From Micromussa lordhowensis (Eukaryota; Cnidaria; Anthozoa; Scleractinia; Lobophylliidae): a stretch of DNA of 64,000 bases. A program made the translations under genes and the position numbers. Location of the stretch: positions 17,856,479 to 17,920,478 of the forward strand of contig OZ026608.1 of the NCBI GenBank assembly GCA_964020085.1. The letters are read 5' to 3'. This document shows, piece after piece, positions 35,930 through 46,000 of this stretch (position 1 is the stretch's first letter; every line of letters begins with the position of its first letter). The notes below the pieces were generated by a model that worked only from the letters and a program-made list of their open reading frames with translations, ran no database searches and was not told the origin of the DNA.

Positions 35930-36097
35930 AGCAGGCTCTCATTGTTGGTGGCATGAGCAAAGCCGTTGGCAAATGAAACAAGAGTCGGTGAGAAGCGAGC
36001 TGGTGAGCTCATTTCTCATGCCAGGACCCTTGCCGGCTTGCTTCGCTCTCACGACTTTACTCCTGCCACAACGCATGAGAACCTGCGCACAGGCTAG
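35930..36097. mobile_element. foldback element
   Basis: The termini tagcctgtgagcaggctctc and gagaacctgcgcacaggcta pair, and pairing continues inward over ggtggcatgag/ctcatgcca. It is non-coding, between genes. Confidence 0.75.
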
Positions 36098-36536
36098 ACT
36101 ACTTCAAAAATGTGTTTAAACAGCAAATTTCTAAATGTTGTTCAAGAAAAAATGGGAAATACTAAAAAAATGGGAATTACAAAGAAACAACTTCACCAAT
36201 CACTGTCAAAGAATGTGTGTGGAAAGTAAAATTAAAAATAATTTAAAATTCATATTTTGGTAATCTGTCAATGCAAAATGATTAATCATAACTATTTTTC
36301 TGACCATTATGATAAATCATTGTTCACTTTTAGTGACAATCTCATGATTTATAAAATGTCATGTCATTTTGATAAATATACTCAATAAAATAGTTTATTT
36401 TATTACATGGCTGTCATCTTCATTTTTGCCAGGCTGTGAGTATCAGATCCTGATTGATAATAATATATGTTGCTCCATGGAGTCATTAGTGTTTGCATCA
36501 GCATACATAAACATGTACACCAATTTCTGTTAACTT

Positions 36537-36929
36537 AAGGAACTGACCATTATTTTTAGAGGCTTGGGGGGGGGGGGGGGCAGGGAGTTGGGCAATTTTC
36601 TGGGGCTTGAATTTTTTCTCACCTTTAGGTTGTGGCATAATATATTTTTTGTGAGCTATAGCTTGTGCAATAATGGTTTCAAATTTCAAAAATCAAACCA
36701 ATGATAGTAGAATTTTTTCCCCATCTCTGTGAGTGGTTCCCTATTTTTTTCCAGCAGTTTTTGTAGGCTCAATTACCAGCTGAAGTTTTGGGAAATGAGC
36801 CCATGCTCATGCCAGGCCTGAGAGCGGCAGAAATCAAGCCAACTGGTTTTGCTGTGCAGTAATTTTTTTTTGTAGGGGGGGGGGGATTGCCCAACCCAAC
36901 CCTCTTCAAAAATATAATGGTCTGTCCCT
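36537..36929. mobile_element. MITE family I, full-length copy
   Basis: The left end aaggaactgaccattatttt and the right end aatataatggtctgtccctt are inverted. G-rich and C-poor runs next to gttgggcaattt and attgcccaaccc also pair. Partial relatives lie at 15826-16075 and 51815-51990. Confidence 0.65.
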
Positions 36930-37219
36930 TAGTTTAAGTTGAATGGTAAACTGGGAGTGCCTTACTCTACCATGCATCTGATTTCCTATCTCATCCCAAC
37001 CCAAAATACTTTTTCAGATACCAACTCTCAAATCCACACCATGTTAAAAATCATAAATTATGCACTGTCAACATTTTACAATTTTACCGAAGTTTGGATG
37101 GTTGTAAGAAAGAATATAAAGTCTGACAATGATTACAATTAGAATGCAAGAGTTTGCAAACTTTACCTATAAACTGTATCTAAAATGCCCTATATAGTGT
37201 AAATAATAGAATTGAATTG

Positions 37220-37395
37220 AATAGACCATTTCCGAGTTTCCTAAAGCCTCTTTCAAAGCGAGGCCTGGTGCACAACCATTTATAAGAAAATGAGTTTAAT
37301 TTGCATGTGAATGAAATCTCATTTTCATATGAAAGGATGAGCACCAGGACTCGCTTTGAGAAGGAGGCTAACGGTAATTCGGAAATGGCCTATTG
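37220..37395. mobile_element. MITE family G, copy 2
   Basis: The ends gaccatttccgagttt and aattcggaaatggcctatt are inverted repeats, and the inner caaagcgagg and cctcg/ctcgctttg blocks pair. The copy at 19667-19828 has the same plan. The flanking DNA 35127-38000 contains no gene that I recognise. Confidence 0.75.
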
Positions 37396-38031
37396 TTTTA
37401 AGACAACAACATTGTGAAAACACTACATTTGGTATAGTGTCAAGATCTGGTGTTGCTTTCTATAACTACGTTGTGTAAGTAGTCTGAGCGATTTTTGGTA
37501 AATATATCCTATCATGTATTATATAAGAGCATTCGGCAAGGCTGAAACAGCACAAGCTTACTGCATGGGTAATTCAGAGTTCGACTCGCTTCGGAAAGAT
37601 CTCACATTTTAGCCCAAAAATGGCGGCTTCCACTCCCATTCTGCTTTGACTTTCTCATACTGCAAGAACGTAACAACCTTCCTGTGAAATGAAGTTGTAC
37701 ATACCTTACTTCTTTACGGAATCAGCAGCTCCACAATACCAAATACCATTTTGAAATTACCGCCGTTTTAATAGTTGGGAGAAAAATATGCTCGGTCGGG
37801 ACTGGGTACCAGGTTAAAATTGTGAGGGCACGTTATATTTGTGCGGCTTACACGAAGTGTAATCCATACGCAGTTGGCTCCGCATAATTGTCTACACCTA
37901 CGACGACAAAAAAATCTTTCCTTTTTTATGGCCATGAAAGAATCATTTTTTACACGTCTTGTCACCAATATTGCACTTAACCGACCCACCTCACTACAGC
38001 ATCATTCCCTACATCCGACAAGAAAAATGAA

Positions 38032-38235
38032 TTGGAATCAACAACGAGAGATATACGACATGTTCTACTTAGGACATTCATCCATGCAGTAGCTGCCAGT
38101 GTCCAAGCCTTAACAGTGCAAAGCGAGCCGGTGCGCATGTCAGACTTAGAACTTGATATTTTCTCAAGGCTCACTCATAATGCATCATTTATAGGAGATT
38201 TTAGGCCGAAATATCGGTCGGTTAGTTTGTTTTCC
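38032..38235 (+). CDS. possible exon of an unknown protein (uncertain)
   Basis: An open frame with protein-like composition (STTRDIRHVLLRTFIHAVAA, then QALTVQSEPVRMSDLELDIF) runs to a possible donor near 38228. A second protein-like frame follows at about 38540-38695 (FVPGIPEGLRPKPSQNRPSV). Splice phases between them do not join cleanly in my reading, and no family is recognised. It could be chance. Confidence 0.25.
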
Positions 38236-38403
38236 GTTCCACATTTTGTATGGAAATCTATTGTACATCTTGAAGTGCTATTTGTTTCTTCGGGTTTGTA
38301 GAGACAAACGTACGCCAGCCTCGCGTATGCTCGGCGGCCCTCAACTAAGTGGGACGAAGGACTGAGAACGAGCGCACAGTCTACGCACATTTCGCGTGTA
38401 CAG

Positions 38404-38464
38404 GAACTCGTATAGCCTCCTACGCAGACGCAAAGAGCGTCTGCGTAGGAGGCTAGAACTCGTA
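38404..38464. mobile_element. minimal MITE: 43-bp perfect hairpin with 9-bp direct repeats
   Basis: Nineteen-nt arms TAGCCTCCTACGCAGACGC (38413-38431) and its exact complement (38437-38455) flank a 5-nt loop. Perfect 9-bp direct repeats gaactcgta lie immediately outside (38404-38412 and 38456-38464). An 8-9 bp target duplication is the size made by hAT or Mutator-type transposases. Confidence 0.8.
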
Positions 38465-39072
38465 CGGAGCGCGAGTAGTGTGAGGAGGAACAGAGCGCGG
38501 AGCGTGATAGAAGAGATGACTTGAGTTCATCAGCCCGTATCAAGAAATGGTCTATTGTTCCGGCCCAACATCTCACATTGAGAAAAATGAACAGCCCTTT
38601 GTTCCTGGTATCCCTGAGGGACTTCGTCCGAAGCCAAGCCAAAATCGTCCCTCCGTTGTTCGGAAAACTTTCGGCACAACAATTAAGCCGGACTTGGGGG
38701 TGGGCAGCGCAATTTTTTTCTCTCGTTAGTCATTTCTCACCCGGTGCACCGCAGGGCAAAATTGACCGCCGCTGTGCGCGTAACGCTATTTTTCACTGGT
38801 GTACCCCAAGGTAAAATTGACCCCAGGAGAGTTTATGCTTTTAAAATGAGGTCGGTTGGGTTTTAGTAAGATCTAGCCCAGTCTCGTTCGCGTTTATAGC
38901 AAGGTTTCTACTGCACCGGTTGTGTTTCGTCGGGCACTAAAATCAAACGCTATTGAAAAGAAAAGTCGGATCATGCCGCAACAAAACGCCTTATAAAACG
39001 CTTTACAATGATTTTCTGCCCAAGAATAACAAACTAAGATTCAACCTATATTCAAGGAAATAACCTGGCGCC

Positions 39073-39488
39073 TTAAGGCGGGGGTAAAGGTGAATTTAAG
39101 TGAAATTTTGGTAAGTTTAAAGAGAGGTTGAAAGGGAAAAAAGGGTTATGGAATACCACCAGACAGTTGCCCGACCGCACAATGGCACCTCAGGTTGTTG
39201 GGCAACTGTTTGGAGTGTATGTACCAATTTTTAATTTCAAACTCTAATTTTAAAACAACAACAAATCTTCAAAATTTCCTATTTCCATCAATTTTACTAA
39301 TCCTTAGAGAAAAACTATTTCTCTCCAAATATACCTAAAAATCACCAAAAAATTTACAAAACAACCCAAAACATAGATATGTGAGATGAGCATAGAGATT
39401 CTTGATTGCTTGAAACGTAAACAAGATATTTGCATTAAAAACATAATACCCAGCCAAAATACGGCTTTCGGGTTTACCCCCGCCTTAA
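39073..39488. mobile_element. TTAA-flanked MITE (~416 bp)
   Basis: Perfect 16-bp ends, ttaaggcgggggtaaa at 39073-39088 and its complement at 39473-39488, begin and end with TTAA, the target duplication of piggyBac-type transposases. There is no transposase ORF. The superfamily assignment is inference. Confidence 0.65.
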
Positions 39489-40321
39489 TTGCATCAAGTA
39501 AAGAACATGCAGAAAATTGATTGGCAAACACAAAATATAAATTATATAGACAAACAAGAAAAGGGGTTTTCAGGGATGAACACAACACAGTTTCTTAGGA
39601 AAGCCTTGATGTCACAAAATCACTAAATTTGCACTGCATTTTAGGAAGAAACAACACATAGGTACAACTCGTTGAGGACGAGATGATGGGGACGGACGGT
39701 TAATTTGCCGAAATATTTTAACATAAATACATAATCGAAACTTTGGCAAGGGAGATGAACGAAATTCTCTCAGTGTCCATATTTGATGAACTAGTATTCT
39801 TCAGTTTGACGCGTGTTTGAAACTTATTTTAAACATGATACCGGACAGATCTGCCTGGTGCGACCGGATCCTTATAAAATCCTGCTTTTTTATTAGGTAA
39901 AAACAAAACAACTTAATTTATTAATCGATTCTTAGAAATCGCACTCGTCTCTCTGATTTTGGCTTGCGCCGCCTGCTGCAGGCCTGCCTCGGACCCGAAA
40001 AAGTTATTATCACTCAAAACATGAACTGGTGGCCCACCAGCAAGTTCTCCAGAGAGATTGCCCTCGCCGGTTAATTGAATCCCGAACGCATAGCTGTGAA
40101 GGGGAAGATAAGACTAGCTAGAAGTTGACCAACTGAGAGAACATTTTATTATCTCTTCGTTCAAGTGTTTTGCTGGCCCGTGGCTATCACTCATTGTATG
40201 TTGTCTTTCACTATGGCTTCATCAGAAATGAGCCCAGAGTCTTTGGCCACAAGAACACGCTGTGATGTCTCTTCCCTTGATTGAACCACGTCTTCTTTCT
40301 CCTCAGACCCATGGGGGATCA

Positions 40322-40705
40322 CAAGTTCCTCTCGCCTTTGTCCAATATTTGGCTACAGCCAAAATCTCCCAGTTTGCAAACGTCCTTAGAATCCACCAAA
40401 ATACTGGCTGGTTTAACGTCTAAATGGGCGATATTCTGTCCGTGAATAAACTCCAACGCCAAGGTTATGTGAGAGGCGAATTTCGTTCTTCTCTCCTCAT
40501 CGATAACCTCCTTTTCATTGTCCAGGATATTCCGTAATGTTCGCGACCCAGCAAACTCCATGATAATCATTCTCTCGGACAGAGGACGATCCAAACTTGA
40601 CGCTGCTATTGTTCGTACGATGTGGGGATGGTAAAACGATGCTATGGAAGTTTCTGCTCTAAAACTCTGCAACACTGCCCGCGGATTTTTTGAGGTTTTT
40701 TTGAG
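40322..40705 (-). pseudogene. Mos-like serine/threonine kinase fragment
   Basis: The minus-strand open frame has the middle of a kinase domain: SFRAETSIASFYHPHIVRTI (helix C region), MIIMEFAGSRTLRNIL (hinge), FIHGQNIAHLDVKPASILV (catalytic loop) and CKLGDFGCSQIL (DFG). The HLDVKPA-IL loop and the DFGCS sequence are characteristic of Mos rather than of other kinases. It is truncated at both ends: the frame starts after a stop at 40706-40708, with the glycine loop and VAIK lysine missing, and it stops at 40319-40321 before the activation segment and APE motif. The Mg-binding asparagine of the catalytic loop is Ser. It therefore cannot be an active kinase. No intron signal rescues the ends. Mos drives oocyte maturation in animals, and cnidarians carry several Mos paralogues. 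Confidence 0.8.
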
Positions 40706-41393
40706 TTAGTTTGAGTCTCCCTTCCCAGTAGCTTTCCGCTTCCTCTCCTTCCCATCATTTTTTTTTTTGTCAGTGAAACAAAAGAATCGCTACGTCACGT
40801 CTTTGTTTTCCTATATACATTTGCATGAGAAGAAACGGCAAAGGGCGTTTTATACATCAAGGTATAATCTTTGTTTCAACTACGAAGTCCCAGTTCTTCG
40901 TACAGTTTTTGTAACTTAGACATCACAAGTTTGTCGCATATTTAGCAAGTTTGCGGCTCAGTTTCAAAAGTAAAGGAAACAGTGAAGAACACCGATCCTC
41001 AAACACAAAGGCGAAGGAATACACTTTCAATTTGGATTCTGCTTTGCTGTTCAAAAGTTAGCCAGTATAATTGAATTTGTTATCCCTCTTGTTAGTATAC
41101 GTTAGCCAGATGCCTAGACATGTGCCTCTCTAGTTGCTAGTAAACTGTGCACGAAAAAATTTGAGCATCCGGTTGACTCTCCGTACAACTGAGGCGCATA
41201 CTCCCAAGACCATTCTTTCGTGCGTACGTGTTTCATTCAGCGCTATTTCAGTAATTTCAGGTTATTTCGGGCCGCGCAGACTATTAAGCATAAAGGATAA
41301 AGAAACTTTCAGATATTGCAAAGAATGTTAGAGGGTTTTCGAGTGTTTAATTAGATACATATGAATGTTGTGACGCGTAGCACTAACACAAAT

Positions 41394-41707
41394 GATGACA
41401 CAGAGAATTAACTCTGAAGTGTAAATTTAAGTGCTAAATAGACCCGTGAATAACCCACTGGGCGTTAGCCCTAGTAAAGGGAATCAGGGAACCACACGAG
41501 GTAAAAAAAATCTTTTTTCTGTCGGCAGAGTAACGGTAGATTTAATCCGGAGGTCGTGGGTTCGATTCCCACCGAGGTCAAAAGATCTTTTCTTTACCTC
41601 GTGTGGTTCCCTGATTCCCTTTACAAGCGCTAACGCCCAGTGGGTTATTCACGGGTCTATTTAGCACTTAAATTTACACTTCAGAGTTAATTCTCTGCGT
41701 CATCACT
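41394..41707. mobile_element. foldback element with tRNA-like B box in its loop
   Basis: Arms of about 120 nt (41394-41516 and 41581-41707) pair nearly perfectly, for example aataacccactgggcgttag against ctaacgcccagtgggttatt. The ~64-nt loop holds taatccggaggtcgtgggttcgattcccacc-type sequence, with a consensus B box GGTTCGATTCC at about 41560, resembling a tRNA-derived SINE head. Confidence 0.8.
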
Positions 41708-42099
41708 TTAATTAGATACTTTGGTTTTAAGTGGCCAGATCTAATGTGTTAGAAAATTTTGGCCTGGTACAAGTTTGAACATGAAAACGTCGATCACAGT
41801 ATACCCAGTTGAGGTGATTTATGGCTTATTTGTAAAGAATACGAACACGACCAAAACAAGCAATAAAAAAATTCACATTAGAAAAATGTCATTACCCGTT
41901 CACTGATAACTATTTGAAGCATTCAGCAGTGCAACTAATATATTAACTATTTCTTTAGTCAATCTGACTTTTTTTTTTTGCTCCGCCGACTGCCACTGGG
42001 ATAAACGGTGAAAAAAATACAGGTGTCAAATAAGGTAGCTCAAATCTGCATTCGAACCTAGTGACCCATTTAGCCGGCGTTTATATTCGGTTTCCCACT

Positions 42100-42235
42100 A
42101 GGAGTATTTTTATCCAGGATGTTTTGACCGACGCTGGGTTACCCCGCCTCCAGCCTCCCCGGGTACCCATTTGTACAACTGGGTGGGGAGGGCCAGGGCA
42201 CGAACCTTGAGTCCACCGGATTAGCAATAAATAAA
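42100..42235 (-). mobile_element. SINE fragment related to 45210-45450
   Basis: It shares gggtacccattt, caactgggtggggagggcca and gcacgaacc with the SINE at 45210-45450. It is degenerate. The rest of 41710-43070 holds no recognised gene. Confidence 0.45.
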
Positions 42236-42959
42236 GTGGAAATAAAAGGCCGTTCCTGTACTAAAGTCACAGTTTATCGGTGGGATTGTACAACACTGAA
42301 TCTTAATTTTAATATTGTTCACTTGATGCCTCATTATTTCCTTAAAACTTTGAACCGTTTTGTTTTTATAGAGTATATAACAGATCATTCAAGTCCCTTC
42401 AGGAAATGATCGTTTTACATTGACCATCATTCGATTATTTTCCACAAACCATCAAGCAATAAGAGGGGATGATTAATGTTTCACGTTGATAAAAACGGGT
42501 TTTTAAAGTAACGTGTCTTATTTAGCTTGAAGTGTAGATAACGCGCCAAGAACGAATTTCTGATTTCCATTTTTTCAATACATTTCCGAAAACGGTTAAC
42601 GTTTTCATATTTACAATGGTGAACAAACGTCCTAGGGACACCGATGTAATGCCATCTTTGTTCTACAATTGAAAAAGCACTGCTAACATTTTAAAAATAC
42701 GTTGCTGCCCCTACCCCTCCCAAGACAATGTTGAAACTTGGGAGAAATTGCGCGTTGACGTGTCCAACATGGTAGGTGGGGTCGGGTGGGGTGGGGAGGG
42801 TGCAGTTGCATTCGCGCGCGCTTGGCTCATTTGGCGTGTGTGAAAAAGCGCCACTGGTGCAAATTTGTCCCAAGAATTTTGTCCTTGATTGTAGTCTTGA
42901 AAATAGCTGTTATCGGAGTTGAGCCCGCTGTCAAATATTCCTTTGTTTAGAGCGGCACA

Positions 42960-43013
42960 CAAACGAGGCTAAAGGGTCAATACAATGAAGTATTGACCCT
43001 TTCGCCTCGTTTG
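42960..43013. repeat. 24-bp inverted repeat downstream of ECM29
   Basis: The block caaacgaggctaaagggtca (start of the left arm) pairs with tgaccctttcgcctcgtttg with one mismatch, with a 6-nt spacer. It lies about 60 bp past the ECM29 stop codon, probably in its 3'UTR. Confidence 0.8.
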
Positions 43014-43071
43014 CATGTCAAACCGCTGATAACTGCGATAAAAGCTATTCTTTGTCCTCATTTGTTGAAAA

Positions 43072-46000
43072 CTACGAGCCGAGGGATAGTAACTTGTGTT
43101 TCAGTTTCGCAGCTTTATCGCGTACATTAGGCTCCTTGTCACTGTAGACGTATTTCAGACTGTCCAACATGTGCTCTTTTAGTTCTTCAGTCAGCAAAGA
43201 TAAGCGACTGTGCCCTGAAATGAAGAATAAACGAGTTTTAAATATTGCTTTTTTCCTGAAAATAAGGTAGTTAGAAAGACGGCGGGAAACACAGAAAATT
43301 GAGAGGAAAGCAACCTTTTAAAGCTGTGTGTACAGCCTCTAATACTTCAACTGCTTGTAGCCGTACTGCAGCGTATTTTTTAACCTCTGCAAAAGAAGAG
43401 AAAGATTAAGGAAGCTATTCTTAAAAATTATAAAAGGGCAATTAAAGAGATTTGGGAGATTAAAGGTTGGACGAGAGTTTTCGTTGATTTAGTCTGCTTG
43501 ATTGTAATCAGCCCTTGATTGAATAAGTTGACAGTACGCGAGAGCTGAGATCACCTATCTGTCAAACGAGCCCGAAACTCTGGACGACTCTCGGAGAAAA
43601 TGTAAACAGATTGAAACTCAAGGCTGGAGAGCACAAGAGGGTCGATGAGTGTGTACCTGGTGTACTGAACCAGACAACAGCAAATGGGTTAAAACCTGCC
43701 AAGTCTCGCCCGTCAGCTTTCGGGCTGTTAAAGCCAGACGTCTAAAATGACGCATTAGAATGCCAGTTAAAAGGAAACAAACCTAAACATTCGCAGACAG
43801 GTGGAATGAACTGTCCTAAGGTACTTCTTAGCATTGCTATTCTTTCTATGCTCTCTTCTGTCGAGCCATCAGGAGTTCCACTCAACCAATCCATTCTGAA
43901 AAATATGTGAAAAAACGTCAAGTGGAAAGTGAATGGCCGGCTATACGATTCTCTCCGACGAAGTGCCAATGCTCGAAACGTCAGCTTTCGAATCTCTTTA
44001 CGGTGGCCAATTTACATTATCAACTCAGTTTAAATTATCTCGCAATACTCCACACCGACGAAGCACCACAGTGTCTTTAGACACTTACCCCCTTTATACT
44101 TACTTTCTCTTCCCTTGCTGAATGAATGTCGGAGACCGGACCCGAAAAAATTCGATACTGATGACAGAGAAATCCATGTAGCGTCTCTCATTGGTTGGTG
44201 CTCGATTTTGAATTTTTGCGCGCAAGTAACAACCAATCACAGATACTACAGGGATCTACGTAGAGCTACGTCAACAGTATGGAATTTTTCGGGTCCAGTC
44301 TCAGACGTTTCTCAAAGCGAGGAATGAATTGAACAACGCTTGTCCACTTATGCTTTAGAGAGCTTGTGTTCACTAATACTCACAAATACAAAGTGTAGAA
44401 TAGTTTTTGCTGGCTCTTAAAGATGAAGGATTTTTAAGGAACTAACCTTTCAATAAACAACTTAATGGCTGACAAAATAACGAGTTGTACTTTCCACGTG
44501 TTTGAAGTAAGGGCGCTCGTGAGTATGGAACAGAAACGCTCGGCGTGTTTATCTGTTGAATAAAGATGCAAAAATTGAACAAAGCATTTTCAATAGGTGG
44601 TCTTTCCTGAGTTCGCTCTCGGAGTTTTCAGGTTATTTCTCTAGCATTACGGATTACAAAAGCGTCATGTTACTTCGGAATCACTTTCAAACTGAAAAAC
44701 TACCCACGAAGTTAGTGGACATCTCGGACCAAAACGTGTCCCCCCAGGAGAGGTGTTTATGCATGGGAACGAGGTAAAATTGTAGTGTTTGTTTTGTTGC
44801 GGCTTGGACTAAAACAAAGTGCCTGCCCAACCAAGAGGTCTTTTATCGAAAGATTGACTATTTGTATGAACACGAAAGAAAAAATAACTTGCGTAAGCTC
44901 AGCCTGTGAAAAAAAAAAAGGCATATTTTGGCCATCAAGGCCCTCGTGTTTCATAGTAAAGCTCACAGATTTAACGTTACATCCGCTCACCTTGTGAATC
45001 AGTGGCATTTTTCGGCCATGACTGTCCCAGGCAATCAAAAGCACAAACCAAGAATTCTTGATTGACTTTTTTGTCCTTCTCTTCCTCCACGTCATTTTCG
45101 TCTTCACCTTCTTGTCCTTCTTCCTTGGGTTCCTGTCAGGTAAGGTGAAAGTCTGCACATGAGCCAAGTGGCTCATCAGGGCCGAGCTTATCCCGGTTTC
45201 TGTAGCATGAAGCGACTTGAGTTTATTTCTACTTCCCCCCTGGATGAGATGTTAGGGCATCGCAGGATTACCCCCAGCATTAAATTCGCCGGTACCCATT
45301 TCTACACCTGAGTGGAGAGGGGCACTGTGAGAGTAAAGTGTCTTGCCTAAAAACACAAGTCAATGTCCCCGGCTAGGGCTCGAACAAGGACCGCTCGATC
45401 CGGAGACGAGCGCAATACTGAACCATGAGCACACCCTACCTTCGACAGAACAATGCACTGGCGAGTAACTGTCATTCCCAAGCTTGAAATGCAATTTCTC
45501 CTTATTTCTATACGATTCTTTAACGTTAGTTGCGAGAATTTGTTGTTACGTCGAGACATTATCATCTAGTTGATGATTTTCTTCATTCTCATCACCCGTC
45601 TCTTTGATTAGTATTGATGTTGTACGGAGAATTTAGATTTTGATAAATATTTAACAAAGCACTCACAGGAGCAATGATGGGGAAGAGAAGCTCGGATATT
45701 TGTTGAAATCTGTCAATAGAATATTCCTGGACTATTTCACCAAAGCATTTCAACGCCGCCATCTTGTATGTTGGATTGTCCTTTCTGCATTCTTTGAATA
45801 CCGAGTCGAGCACCTGGAGTGAAAAACAACGAGAGCTCCAATTAATCAATCAAAACACGAATTGAAGTGTCCTTGTTTGGAGTCCTATTGTGTAAACTGA
45901 AGAAGGACTAGGCCATTTTCGTATTCTCGGTATTGGACTGGGAGTTGCTTGGAACTGAGGCTAATGCGGAGAGTCTTTTCAAATGTAAATGGAATTAATC

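Noticed and set aside
38175..38642. 155-codon minus-strand ORF
   Set aside because: It spans the 43-bp hairpin and both of its direct repeats, so it is a chance frame through mobile DNA.
45158..45190. Second hammerhead motif on the minus strand (CTGATGAGCC...)
   Set aside because: It lacks the GAAA box and a stem II partner. The CTGATGAG is chance.
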